Shown: positions 25,208 through 38,513, counted from the stretch's first letter. The stretch is 64,000 nt of DNA from Numida meleagris (GCF_002078875.1 NC_034410.1:81305327-81369326), one strand, 5' to 3'. A program made the numbers and translations. Notes: generated by a model not told the origin, from the letters alone.

Positions 25208-28200
25208 TCGTGTTTTCTCTCAAGGATACAGAAGATTGAAATTTTCTTACTGAATGAAATAACAGGTTCATACTGCAGTATTTTACCCATGTCCCATAGG
25301 GATCCAGCACTTCTCTGTGGTAGGTTTGCATTGCCTTGATGGAGAGCAGAGGTTGCATACTGCATCCTTACCTCTAAGTATTCTTGGAATCATTTAAATA
25401 AATTATTGACCTTTCTCATAGCAGAAGTTTTCTCAAGCCTATAAAAATTAAACCTTGTTCACATTATCGAAGCTGACACATTTCTCTAAAACATGTTTTC
25501 TTTTTCTGCTACTCTCATGTAGTAAAAAACAGTTTAAGAGCTGCCAGGTAACCTGCATAACCAAGGCACTAACTAAACTGTACTTACAAAATACATAATT
25601 ATTTTTTGGCATTGCTGGTATCAGACTGTATTTTAGAGTCAAGCATTAACATGTATGGTTATTTAATATTTAAGGATTAATTATCATTATTAAATCATGT
25701 ATTGATAACTCCCAAGATGATAATATTTCAAAAAGGATCATAATGGTGAAGGAAAGCCTAACAAGAACTGACATATTCAAACTAAAGTAAATAAAGGGTT
25801 GAAAACTCAGATGTTAGAAACAGAGGGAAAGTGCAAACATTTAGTTTGTGTTGCCTCATAAGGAGTGGGAAAAAATAGATTTCCTGTAAGGCAGCATAAG
25901 AGGGATAATGTCCTATGAAATTATCTGGTTCTTTCTGCCAGAAACTGAGTCAAGTCTAACCTAAGATCACAGGTGATAGCTACATATTTTTTCTACTGAC
26001 AACCTTAGCCAAAGGTATCTCTATCTAGATAACCATCTGCATGTACAGAAAGAGCTTCTGTCATCTGGTACGTAAGATGTACATGAAGATAAAGTTGCTA
26101 AAAATATCACAATATGGTATGCTCTACAAATAAACTAGAAAATTTCTCTAAGCATCAACAAAGTACAATTCTCTGTAATAATTACAGGAAGATACAGAAT
26201 GCCAAGTAATATTATACAATGCTCTACAATTTAGATGAAGAGCATCCTCACATCTGTTGAAAAAAATTTGCTTTCTTACCAAATGTTATGTAGATTTTAC
26301 ATATTTTTGGAATAAATACATAATTATATACTGTTTTTAAACAAAACCTTGATTTTTGACTATTTACTCCAATTGTTCTCTCTCATTCCCCCCCCAAGCC
26401 TTTTCTCCGCAACCAAAAATGTATAAAGAATTCCTTGATTTGTTTTAATATTCATTTTCTTCCACTATGTTCCTGCCAGTACAACTTTGTGATATAGGAA
26501 ACTGAACAGTGTTAAGGCCTACACATTACTTGGTTGAGAAACCATCTGGATTTCTTAACACATTAATAACTCTCTCTGAATCTCAAATCCCATAAACTGA
26601 ACTAAAATGTTAATTTTGGATGCTATAGTAAGAAATGTAATTAAGAAAATCTGTTTAATTGCTGTTATCATAGCTAAACTGACAGACGAAAGGGGAGGAG
26701 GGAACAAGAAGATCTCTGAAGCATTAAGACTAGCAGTTCATCAATAAAATAGTTACTACACTTGGTTACACTGCTCTGTTCAATCATTTGCAATTTGGCC
26801 TTCACTGCTTTTGTAATCATGACATTCCTTCACAGCCAGTTAAATGCTTCACTTAAGAGCGACAGGCAGCTTGACACTGTGAATCTCATATGCAGACATG
26901 AAATAATTTTATAGACCAAAAACTGGAGAAACACATGCAGTATTTTAGTAATACATGACAATAGTGCAGATTGGATATGAGATGGTCCTCAGTAATACAA
27001 CCACCTGGAATTAAGTAAAAATTCTCGGTATCTTTCTAAACGTGAGCAAAAACAAAAGGAAAAAACTCTAATTCGCTGCTGATGTGACTAGTTCCTGTCT
27101 TAAATATTAGCTAGCAGCACTTGTCAAACTTGAGGCGACATAAAAAATTCCTAGTTATAAAGAGATAACTGAGCAGCTCACAGCAAGGGATAGCTGGATT
27201 TCACAGATGCTTAAGGGGTAGTAGTTATGGAAGAAACAACCAATACTCAGTTGGTAATTGGAGGTGGGAGCAGGGGATCTTTTGAGATTCAAATCTTCCT
27301 ATACAAGGAGTATCCAGGTAATCTCATTAGTAATTCTTGTGAATTGAGTGGAATTATTTGTGTATTCTACTAGCATACTTCAAACCGAATTAGTTAGAGG
27401 CAAGGATCAAGCCAGGCTAGCAGTTATGTTCACATTTTACATGCACACTTGTAAAAGGGTTCTTCTGTTTGTTTTATTCCCTGTGCAGCCAGTTGTATCT
27501 GTCTCAGACTCACAACTGCCTGGGTTTGGAAACATCTAGTAGATAAGGAGAAGAAGAATACCTCTGGGTCTTAAAACCAACATATTTGGCTACCCTTGGC
27601 AACATATATGTAGTGAATTCCCCTTGGACAGCATAGATCTTACTGACAAAAGCAAGAGGCAAAGGTCTATGAAATCTGTCAACAAAGCAAATAAACTTCC
27701 TTACAGATAATAAGAAAAGGTTACGAGTATTGAACTTCATAACTGCATGTTGCTAGAAACAAAGATTTTGTTCTCAAGAAGTATATGAAGTGTATCAATA
27801 AATCTCCCCAGTGTCCAGCTTCTTGTGTTCAAAATGGGGGATACCATCTTCCTTCCAGAGGCATTCATTTCAAAAATACTTAAGATTCTGGGCAATCACA
27901 TCTTATGAAAACTAAAATGCTTTTCCTGTGAAGTATCTCAAGGGATAGTTAATCTTTGGTAGGGATTAGAGAATTAGCGCAGAAAGACAAGGAAAGGAAA
28001 TGTCAACATACTTTGCATATCTTCTGCGTCTGTAATTAACACAGGGAAGAGCAGAATGAATTCTTTCCTTTTGAATCTTCAATGAACAAACACATACAAG
28101 TAACCAGATAAGATTTGATCAACACTTTACAGAGCAGTTATCTTTTTCAGTGCTCTTCTTCTGTGGCTCAGGTCAAGAACAGTGTTCTGTTGGTCTTTAA

Positions 28201-31200
28201 GAAACAGTAGGCATCAGTGTATTTGTGTGTTAAATATCTGTTCTCAAGTTCTGTACTCTTCCCTAGCCATAATTCCACCCAGAACAAATTGATTAAAACG
28301 TTTAAATATAGGTGTTGTGGAGAATTTTTCTACCACAAAAGGAAAAAAATAAAATCCTCTTTTAAATGTTGACTTGTTCTATCGCTAAATAGAGAAAACT
28401 CACCCATTCTTATTAAGATAGAAAAGTGACATTAGGTTTGTTCAAATATCTGATGGATAGAAGTCTACAGAATTGCACTCAGCGCTGAGGCCTGTGTGTT
28501 TAGTAGGTCTGCACACAGAGTTATCTGTTACACCGAAAACTGTTACCTGATCAGTTGAGCTTACAACACAACAACACAGAACCGGCACTCCTTAGAGCTA
28601 CTTGGAAGAAAAGCTTCAACGTTCCACAGAAAAATTTCCCAGGGAAAAAAGAAAAAAAGTTGTCAAATTTCACTAGTTACATCTCTTTACAAGGCTGCCT
28701 TAGACGCTGTTTAAAAGGGATTGCTGTAGTCACTATGGCACAGAAATCATGCTTATTAAAAAAATTAAGTTTTGTATGAGTGGTTAGAGAATGTTATTGA
28801 TTTCATGAACACAGGGCTGGATAAGTTCAAAAATGTATACATTATTTTTTACACAGGGAACAGTTCAGTCTAGTTCAGAATCAACAGTCACCATTAAACC
28901 GATTTAGTTAAAGGAAGAAATGAAAAAATTGCTATATTTTCTCTGAACTTTAGGAAGCAAGTAGATATTACTGCCAATTTTGTAAAATTTGAAGGAAAAC
29001 CTTGTGAGAAGTGTAGTTTTCTAGGCATCCATTGCACTTAAGCTTGTGTTACTTAAACCACTCCCCTAGAAAGCATTCTATTTGAACAGCTAAATTTAAA
29101 ATGTTCTAAATTTAGGTCACATATGTAAAAGTCCCATTCTCATATTACATAGGAGGAACATTTCACCCAGAACTGGTTACTGCAAGATAGGGTGCATCTT
29201 TCCTAGGTGATCATGATCTACAGCCTAATGTGAGATGTTCTTTCCAGACTGAGCTCGCTGTTATACTTGCTGCAAGTAGCAGTGAAGTGAAACAGAGCTG
29301 GCTGTGCTGTAGTTCTACTCCAAGTCCCATACTGAGCATAGACAGCCACAGGGCCTCAGTTGGGCTGGAACAGCAAATAAAACACTTAACTGCTGGGAGT
29401 TATTACTCTGAAGAGAACTTTATTCCAAAGCTGAGCAGATACCAGTACTGCAGGGGGCAGAGAACATTATTTCCCATAGACATCCCTGTAGGAAACTCTC
29501 TCCAGAGAAATCCTTTCTCTCCCTCCACCACAACACACATTCAAGGCAAGTATTATTATTCTTTGCATGAACTTATGCTAACTTATTCTTGAGTATTTCT
29601 TACGTGCCCTGGTTCTCAAAAGTAGTTCAGAGTAACTGCTCTGCGCTCCCTACTTGTGAGTACAGTGACCAACCAGAGCAGTTTCAAAAAATTTGGGAAG
29701 AAACCATTTTCAATGTCTTTTCCCACTTAAATGATCCTCTGATTCTATGAATGTCCAGGATGCCCAACTATATGATATTGAAACAGGATTCAGAATCATT
29801 TGCATGGGTTGAAATATGTAAGATAAAAGGATTCGAGAGGTTTTCTGAAAGCCTGTAAAGTTCAACAGTCACAGATTACGTTCTTTAGAATTATTCAGTG
29901 ATGCACTTGTGTGAAGATACAAAGATGTTCAACGCGTTGGTTAAAATACACTTCAGCATTTCTGAATCAGCTTTCAGAAAAATTCTGTATTACACAAGAG
30001 TGTATAACTAAGATTTTGGCAGCACAAGTGCAATAGAAACAGCTGCCATTCTAAAAAAAAATTCCATGGATACAAAGGAACATAGAACCACTGATGAACA
30101 GAAAAGCATGGCCTGGATGCATTGCCAGAAATAAGACAAGTTTTGGAAGTAAAAAGATACTTTTCCTTGAGGTGTTTCAATATCTTGTCCTTGCAGAAGA
30201 CAGCTATGTCACAACTTTCTGAAAGAGTCAAAAAAAGCTGAAAAAGCTGATCTAGAAACAGCATTCAAGCCACAAATGTTAGCCAGCTTATTTGTTCTAT
30301 GATTCATGGAGCTTTCCATTTGTTGTTATTCAGGAGTAGATGTAGTAACAAATATCCATAAACAACATTTGCAAATCTCAAAAGTCTTCTGTATTTTTAG
30401 AACGAATGCTTAATCACTCTTATTAGGAGGGTAGCATAGCATTTTTTTTCCTGCAAGAAACCAAATAAAAATACAAAAAAAAAAAAATACAAGAAAAGCA
30501 CAGAGAATGGAAAAAAAATAAACATCACAAACCAGAGACTCATAATGACTCATATAGATTATTTTGGAAGTACATACCAATAATCGCATATAGTTAATTC
30601 AAGACTGAATCAGACGAATGATTATACAAATCTTGATATAAGATTACTCACTGTGTGAAATGAGTGAACTCATCTCAGTTTGCCTTCACAAGACAAAAAC
30701 AAGAGGTACATTCTGCAGCCAGTTATAAAATATAACACAATCTAGTTCTTCACATGAAAAATAAGATGCATGTGCTAATGTAAACTTGACTAGTATTTTT
30801 CTGTACTTCGAAGTTACTTATTTGCATACAGCCGAGGAACTTAAATATTTTTTAAAAGTAACAAATTTTAAATTAAAATTTTAGATATTTAATGACACGT
30901 AAAGTACAGCTGAAAGGGCCAGCTACTAAAGTCAATAGTTTTAACTAGTTACTAACATTTGAGTGGCGTACAACTCTAAAATAAATCTATTGGTCAAAGT
31001 CCTCAGACACCAATTCCTCCTTCTAGGAAATAAGGAAGTCAGGATTCATTATTTGGAGATGGTATGGCAGAATATTAAGATACTGAAGTGCTATTTAGAT
31101 TTCAGACCACATTCAGAATACAAGAAATGTGCCCAAGCACTATAAAGCCATTTTTAACTCCTAGAAAAGTTGAAGGAGTAATGGCAAATGAAAATAAAAG

Positions 31201-31639
31201 GAAAGGGGGAAAAAAGGAAAGGAAAAAAAAGAATTTTTTTTAGTTTATCTCCCCTGTTTATCCTCAAATCTTTATTGCCAAGTCTTGCTCCTTCCCAAAA
31301 GGGTAATATGATCACTACTAGAACAGGTTAAAATCACTATTGCGTCTCCTTAACTCAAATGTAGAACACAATTCATTTTTCCTAAAGCCTTGCTTGGTAA
31401 CATTCTGATTTTTATTTTTCAAGTTCGTTTGCTTGTCCTTAAGAGCTACTCAGCCATACATTACTCTTCTGCTTTTATAAGACTACTGGGCATGTACTTA
31501 CAGAGGACTGTAAACCATAACTAAAAACTCTGTTTTTAGTTCTTCTAAAGCTTCTAAAAGCTTTTACAACATATGTTCTTCCTTAACCACTTCCTAGTTT
31601 TCAGCTATTCTGGGTGAATTTAAGGAGAAATATGCATAT
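25208..31639. other. Unassigned non-coding sequence
   Basis: Over 6 kb with no recognisable gene, LINE or LTR. The 120-codon open frame at 29230-29592 (plus) has no known motif. A short 'gattctatgaat' at 29740-29751 could be a CR1 tail but is too short to call. A-rich tracts occur at 30470-30520 and 31195-31240. Confidence 0.55.
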
Positions 31640-32690
31640 GGCCAAAATACTACTTTCGGACTCATTAGCTTGAAGGTGGTCATCTTTATATGCAAGCCAA
31701 CAAAATATGGGTTAGATAAGTGGAAGTACGGTGGATTGAAAACTGGCTGAACTTCTGGGCCTTGAGGGTTGTCATCAATGGCACAAAGTCCAGTTAGAGG
31801 CAAGTCACTATCAGTGTACCCTGGGGGGTGATACTGGGGCCAAGACTGCTGAACATCATCATTAAAGACCTAGATGGTGGGGCAGAGTACACCCTCAGCA
31901 AGACTGCAGATGATATAAAAACAGGAGGAGTAGGTGATACACTAAGTGGATATGCTGCTAATTTGGATGAACCTGGACAGGCTGTAGAAATGGGAAGAAA
32001 GGAAACTCAAAATTCATCTAAGGGAGGTGCAGCTCCCTGCACATAGGGAGAAATAACCCCAGGTACCACATGCCACAGACCAACTGACCGGAAAGTAGCT
32101 CTGCAGAAAAGAACCTTGGGGTCCTAGTGGACAACAAGCTGATCATGAAACAGTAATGCACTCACGCATCAAAGAAGGCTAACAGCATCCTAGGCTGCAT
32201 TAGAGAAAGTATTAACGGTAAGTTAAAGGGAGGGATAAGCATCAGTGAGACACAACACTAGGGATGGGCTCCCCACTGCATGGGAGATGTGAACAGATTG
32301 GAGAAATCCTAGCACAGAACAACAATGATAATGCAAGGACTGGAACTTCCATTACGTGACAAGAACCTGAGAGAGATGAAACTTCTCAGCATGGGAGAGG
32401 AGAAGGCTCAGGGGAGAATTTATCAGCATGTATAAATACTTGATGGGAAGGAATGAAGATGAAGGTACCAGACTCTTCTCTCTTTCTTTAAAAAACAACA
32501 ACAAACAGAGATGATCAAATAATAGAACAGATATCCTCATGAGATCTCCCTCTTCAAACATATTCAAAATTCAGATGGACAGGGCCTTGGGAAATCTACT
32601 GTAGCTGACCCTGCTTGAGCAGGGGTCTTGGGCTATATCATCTCAGGAGAACCCTTACCAACATCATCATGTGTCATTCTGTGAAATTTT
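31640..32690 (+). mobile_element. CR1 LINE fragment: reverse-transcriptase half to 3' end
   Basis: This is the longest CR1 piece in the window. It runs from within the reverse transcriptase, through the KKAN-S-ILGCIR block (32163-32210), to a decayed terminal repeat ('gtcattctgtgaaat', about 32673-32687). Near the end the 'ccctgcttgagcaggg' block typical of CR1 3' regions is clear at about 32609-32625. All frames are broken by frameshifts and stops, so it is an old copy. The left edge is approximate. Confidence 0.85.
31715..32270 (+). pseudogene. CR1 ORF2 reverse-transcriptase remnant
   Basis: The plus strand keeps several reverse-transcriptase landmarks in order. 'RVVINGT' is followed by a degenerate 'SVPWGVILGP', which stands for the VPQGSVLGP motif of the family. 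'LLNIIIKDLD' comes next, then 'TADDI' at 31903-31917, which corresponds to the catalytic FADD box with Phe replaced by Thr. The two catalytic Asp codons at 31909-31914 are still present. Several frame changes and stops interrupt the rest. Intact proteins of this family copy CR1 RNA into DNA at the insertion site; this copy cannot. Confidence 0.8.
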
Positions 32691-32764
32691 TAAAATAGGA
32701 AAACAAAACAAAACTGTGTTAGAACCAGTGCCACCAAAAAAAGTACAGAGGGTGTTAGTAAGGA

Positions 32765-33110
32765 AATTATTTGACAAGAAGCATTGAAGCACCCATTTGC
32801 TGTCAAGACAACTTCTTGTTGCTTGCTGGGGGCCCACATAAGCAATATCATGAAGAGGTTACTGTGCCTGGTAAAGCTGGAGGACTACCATTCATTCCTG
32901 CTCTTTCATGTAGGATTGAACGAGGCCACTGCAACAAGACTCCAGGATATCATAAGGGACTTAATGGCATGTTGACAACTGATAAGAGACAACTTCCTGA
33001 GTAGGGCAAGAGTGTTCTGGGCAGCAAGCTGGCTGGACTTTTTTTGAAGCTTTTTAAAAAAATTTAAACTAGATTTAATGGGGGACAGTTACGTACTTCA
33101 GAGTGACAGA
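32765..33110 (+). pseudogene. CR1 ORF1 esterase-like domain remnant, internally deleted
   Basis: The frame at 32784-32975 carries a run that includes 'CCLLGAHISNIMKRL' and 'YHSFLLFHVGLNEA'. It resembles the esterase-like (SGNH hydrolase fold) region of CR1 ORF1 proteins, where a V-G-x-N-(D/E) box holds an active-site Asn. After a gap, another frame around 33000-33055 encodes 'GKSVLGSKLAGLF', resembling the end of the same domain (LS-x-RGK-x-x-F-x-x-x-LA). The part between the two, including the expected Asp/His region, is largely missing. A stop (TAG at 33001) also breaks the join. The family call is by recognition, and the right edge is uncertain, possibly reaching 33335. Confidence 0.6.
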
Positions 33111-36100
33111 GAAGAGCCAGGGAACAGCAAGACTTTAAGATGTAATGAGGCAATACTTGTGAATTGTCCCAAAGGACTTCGGGAGGATACCACAGGCTCT
33201 CATCATGATGGAGGATGAGAACCACTTGGGTATCTGCTGATAAAACAGTGTGAAAGGCTATAAGAAGCACAGCAGACTCCTGGAGTGCACTGAGAATAAC
33301 TACCTGGTCCAGGTATTAAGGTTAAGCTCTTCTCTGAATAGTTAATATATCACAGGATTCAATTCTAAGCATAATCAGTAAGACATCAGTGTATTTTTTG
33401 CACCTGACCATAATACGACAGGTAACACCATACACATTCCACTTGTATCATTTAGGCACAGCTCCTCTCCTCAATATTTGGAAGAGACTTTTTCCTACCG
33501 AAATCTTTCCCACCAACCTCACGTTTAACAAACCAATCATCATTTCCACTCACATTTCTTATTTGAAAAAATTGATCTCTCAGCAAGCTTTAGGAGTCCT
33601 TAAAATCAAAAGAATAATGAGTTATTGATTCCAACCAAATCCACCAATGATTTGAGCACCAACAAGAATTTGAGGAGAACAATTCAGAGACTAAGAAAAC
33701 ACTGACTGAAACAAGTTGGGGAGGAAAAAATGTCCAGTTAAAGGGTATATGGCTAACCTTTCTTTAATAAAAAATAAAATAAATAAATAAATAAAAAGAG
33801 GTAATCAAGTACTCTTTTTCTTACATTTCGATACACAATTATTGGACAGAAATAGAATGAAGAACTAAAATTGTTTTTCCCCTTTCAGATAACAAAGAAG
33901 ATACTATCATTTTAAATCTCTCATTGAAAATCTACTGCTTCCCTCACAATCAAAAGTGATAAACAGAAGTGCTGCTTTTGACCTACGTAGATTAGAGAAT
34001 TAGCTAAAATATACCATTAGTGCATTTACTGTGAGCCAACTTGTCCAAATCTCTTTCAAGAATACAGGAGAATAACTGTTATTGTTGATTCCAGTTACAG
34101 TATTAACTCCTGATAAGTACTAAATGCAATTGTTGCCATGATGGCATCGTATCCAAAGTATGTATAAGCACTAAAGAAGTGATGATGCTCTATCCAAAAA
34201 CATACAGAATTGAACAAGAGAATGAAGCTAAACATAGTACAGAATCTTCTTGATGCTTTGCCCTCTAGGAGGGTGGCCAAGTCTGCACTTGAGAAAAGTG
34301 ATTTTCTTTTAAAATTGACCAATAATGCATAGACTAGTGGCAAAGAAAACATGTTTTCATGGAGCAGAAAGTAAATGAACAATTAATAGCTAGTTAACTC
34401 TTAAAATTCTTTAAGAAGGCACTTGCAATTTTGCTTCCTGCTTTTGAAGAGAAAAAAAATCTACATTAGCACATGTAATCTTTCAAGGAGTGCACTTACT
34501 TACAGATTAGTTCAATTCTTTTGAAGAATCCACCATGCTCCATACATATACATAAGGGAGTGTTTATAGCAGGGACTTCATACTGACAAGGGCATCTCTG
34601 ACATTCAGTTCAAATATAGAAATGTTTCCAGCAATTCAGGTTGCTGACTCAGAAATTCATTTCTTTATATCACATCTAATTCATAAACATTCCTCACTTC
34701 ATTTACTTGCACTATTTCTTTTCTTTACCTGGAAAAAAAATGCTGAATTTTTAAGTAAAGGTGCTTTGCCATGCCTCAGTAATTACCTCTGTCTCCAAGC
34801 ATAAATCCTTCTACTACACACCAGAGTTAGATATTCCAAAAACAAGGTTTGTCAAGCAGAAAAGTGACATTTTCAGGCAAAGCCTTAAAAAGTTTTATTA
34901 CTCAAGTTATAAGTTACAGAAGTAGGATTTCAGCCTTCAGAGTGCCTAGGAAAAACTTATTGCATAAGCAAAAGAAGACAGTCAGAGTAGGCAAGTATTA
35001 GGCAAACTAGTATTGGAAAAACGTTCCTTTGTTCTGCCCATCTCAGCACCTCACTGGACTCTCAAGAGGCTGCCAAATGGCTTCAGATGGTAAGGAGACT
35101 AGCACCGTCACCACCATACCCACACATTTTGGGAGATGGAGCATAGCACTCAGGCTGTTCCTAAACAAACTTCAGTACAGTCTCTTCTGCCAACAAATTT
35201 GGAAGAGATATCACCACAGTCCTTCATCTCTCAAACAAATGTCATGGCTAGATTTACAGTTTTCCACCAGCGGCAGTGATAAATTTTAAGTACACGCACA
35301 TGTGTTTTTGCCATACTCATATATCTCATTTCTTCCATTTCTACCCACAGAGAATGGGACATGGTATCTCACTCCAACCCACAAGTGCTACCAAACACAT
35401 GAAAATCTACTTCTTCATTTTACAGTAAACCAAACCTGCAAAGTAAGAGCAAACTGCAAAGGGAGCAAAGTATTTGCCAATCTCCTCCCAAACTCTGATT
35501 ATATCTTGGGGTACTTTGGAGGGGTAGATTTCTTTGTTAGTTTGTTTTTGTGGGTATTTTTCTTTTCGTTTTTTTTTCCTCTTCTCTTTTTAACCAAAGA
35601 AGAAATAATCTCAGGCTTTCAGACTGAAAGCAAGTAATAAGTAAAGAGACGCAATAAGAACAGTACTCAGCTAATATTAATGTAATACCTGCAGTACAGG
35701 TATTTACTGCAGTTATTCTGAAAAAAGAAACATTTACAGACCAAATATTATGTGATTTTAAAGTAATAAATTCCAAACTGACTATAGAACACCTTCCAGA
35801 AGCAGCAACAGCAGTAGATGGAACAGTTTATGTTTAGGCAGATATTTTTGTCTGGTTTTACAAAATAACTATAATCCGAGCAGGCTAGACAGTACTTTTT
35901 AAATGCAGATTCACTTGATTTCTTTTTCAAATCATTAAGAATTAATAACTTTCACACAAGATCTCAAGAAAGTAAGGTTAAGTACAAAGGTCCTTTGGCA
36001 TAAATATGAGTTTGGTCTGAAAGCTGTCTTCGGCAAATATTTGCTGAAGACCTGAGACAAGACCGTATGATAAAAAGAAGTCCATTACTCTCCTGATGGC

Positions 36101-36283
36101 GTACACACGAGTCATATTTTTTAATTAGAAAATGATCATTACCTCTCAAGCCACTAAATAATGTGTCCAGACTTCAAAGGAAGCTATCTTTCATATAAGT
36201 AATAGTAACCCTTCAGAAGGTATCAGATGGTAATTCGTTAACACACTTCCCACAGTCCTCCAATATAACCCTCCAAAAAATGT
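33111..36283. other. Unassigned non-coding sequence with two exon-like segments
   Basis: No complete gene is recognised. An AAAT-rich microsatellite lies at 33767-33796. Two exon-like segments, 34504-34597 (minus) and 35351-35442 (plus), are described in the findings. Confidence 0.5.
33767..33796. repeat. (AAAT)n microsatellite
   Basis: Repeated AAAT/AAATA units with a few imperfections. Confidence 0.85.
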
Positions 36284-36299
36284 AAAAAAAAAAAAAAAA
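36284..36299. repeat. Poly-A run (16 nt) at the CR1 end
   Basis: Sixteen A residues abut the CR1 3' terminus on the plus strand, the last base shared with it. CR1 does not need a poly(A) tail, so this is either the target site or later slippage. Confidence 0.85.
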
Positions 36300-36868
36300 T
36301 CATAGAATACTTCAAGATGAAATGGACCCACACAGATCATCAAGTTCAGCTCCTGGCTTCACACAGGACCATCCAACATTCAAACCCTATGTCTGAGAGT
36401 GTTGTCGAAACACTCCTTGAACTCTGGCAGCTTGGGGCCACATCGACCACTCTAGAGAGCCTGTTCCATGCCCATGGCCCTCTGGTGAAGAACATTTTCC
36501 TAACACCCACCTGTCTCCTGATGCAGCTCTGTGCTGTTCCCTCGGGCCCTGTCGCTGTCACCAGAGAGTAGAGCTCAGCACTGCCCCTCCACTCCCTGTG
36601 AGGAGCTGCAGCCGTCATGAGGCCTCCCCTCAGCTCCTCTGCTCAAGGCTAAACAAACCCAAGGACTTCAGACACTCCTCACGTCTTCTTCTCTAGCCTC
36701 TTCACCATTTTCATAGCCTTCCTTTGGACACTCTCTGACAGAGTTATGTCTTTCTCATACTCTAGTGCCCAAAACTTCACGCTGTTTGAGGTGAGGCCAC
36801 ACCAGCACAGCATAGAGCCGACAACACACAGCAAACTGATCTGTCCATGGCATTCACATGCAGAGCAG
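36299..36868 (-). mobile_element. CR1 LINE, 5'-truncated 3' end
   Basis: The plus strand starts 'atcatagaatac' right after 16 A residues; on the minus strand this is the CR1 3' terminal repeat followed by a T run. The body matches CR1 3' sequence, with blocks such as 'cacacagatcatcaagttca' and 'ctgagagtgttgtcgaaaca'. Toward the 5' side, around 36700-36790, the minus strand encodes 'VKFWALEYEKDITLSESVQR', the same pol segment that reads [20 protein letters not shown] in the copy at 22.7-23.3 kb. The two copies therefore belong to different CR1 subfamilies. Frames are broken. Confidence 0.9.
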
Positions 36869-38368
36869 CAAAAAAAAATAAAAATAAAAAGGAACATTAT
36901 TACATGTATGTTATAGCATAAATATTGTTAAGTCCACATCCAAAAGTGTCGCTCCATTTTCATAATAGCTGCATTGCCTGATTAGGGATACTGCAGTCAC
37001 TTCATTAGAGTAAATGTTGAATTAAAAATAATAATAGACATGCCACACTATTGCCACTTGAAAGAAATTTACACATAAGAGGATGCGAGAAGTTCTCAAC
37101 AATGCAGTAGCTCATGTTGGACTCCTGGTCTGCTTTGCTAGAGGTCCATGGAAAATAGCATGTAAAGCACTGCCAATGCAAACTGGTCAAAACCATTTTA
37201 AGAATTTTCCACATTTCTTAAGTATGATGACAGAGATAACTATCAAAAAGTTAGACAATGAAAGTAAACTTTCATATGAGAGTGAATGAGAGGTCATGCT
37301 TGGTCAAAACATAGATCTTCGTATTAAAACCTCCTGAGAGGTGGCAAAGATACCACTCATTTCAGCAGAGGTCACCAGTTCTTTCAGAGATGAGGGCAAC
37401 ACACAAAAAAAAAAAGCCTACTACTCTTGAGAGAAACACATCTGAAATTGAGATTCAGCTACCCCTGAATGCATCTTGGAGGTCACTTTCATTTTGGCTT
37501 GGTCTTAGTTTTCACCTAGTGCAACCCAATTTAATATACCTCACTAGATGCACATTTTTCAACACACAGCTAAACACACTCTAATTGCGCTTAATTTGTA
37601 CAATTAGTCAACACACACTCTCCAGGCTCTCCTTAGTGCTTTTGGTAGAAAAAAAGAAAAGGTTTACAGGGATCCTACAGGCTTTTATCACTTTCACAGC
37701 ATTCACAGAGAGATAATCCTGTTTGTGACTATTGAACTGATGCATCTGCTTTAGTCCTCACCTGAGATAGCCAGGAAACCACTATTACTTAGTGCACAGC
37801 TATGATATTCCAACTTCAGAGACTTTGGGTGAAAGAAGGGATAAGGGTGTAAGTAAATGAGTAGGATCTCTCATAACACAGTACAGTTGCTCATGGGAGG
37901 GCTTTCAGACACTAGTTTGTTATAGCAGCAAGAACCTCCATTGGGAGAGAGGTGACTGTGTTCAACATAGTGGAAGGGTTGGTTTAAGGGGGTTCTGTTC
38001 AGATGCTGAGATTTCCCCTGTAAGCAAGGGGCAAGAGTCTTCTTGTGATCAAGAAGGAAGAATTATTCTTTTATTTTTAACCAAAAGAAAAAAACAAATA
38101 CAGAAGAAATCTTAAGAACAGTCCACTATGACTGGATGCTGTGCTACATAACAAGGTGAGAAGAAATGGTTGATCGGTACACAAGCTAATGATCATTTAA
38201 AGAAACAACCTGCAGTGATGCCAGAGGGAATTTTTGCTTCTTCAGTTATCTAAAAAATCCTAATGCAAATTGTTAGCCATTACTGCCATCCTCAAGAGAG
38301 TCAAGTAACAATAAGGAAACTAAGAAAAACAACTTAAGTGAAAAAAAATCCAGTATCTTTCTGTTTAA
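36869..38368. other. Unassigned non-coding sequence
   Basis: No gene or element is recognised between two CR1 copies of the same orientation. Confidence 0.55.
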
Positions 38369-38513
38369 TCACAGAATATCCTGAGCTGGAAGGGACCAAC
38401 AAGAATCGCTCAGTCCAACTCTTGACTCCACTTAATGCTATCTATTTAAGAGTTTAACCATATATATCAAGAGCATTGTCCAAACACTTCTTGAATGTCA
38501 AGAGCTTTGCTTG
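38369..38513 (-). mobile_element. CR1 LINE, short 3' end
   Basis: The plus strand reads 'aatcacagaatatcctgagc', then 'tggaagggacc', 'cagtccaactcttgactcca' and 'gcattgtccaaacacttctt', an ordered match to the last 150 bases or so of a CR1 element on the minus strand. It is heavily 5'-truncated. A single terminal repeat unit is left at the 3' end. Confidence 0.88.

Noticed and set aside
29740..29751. 'gattctatgaat' as a CR1 terminal repeat
   Set aside because: Twelve bases without any recognisable CR1 body upstream.
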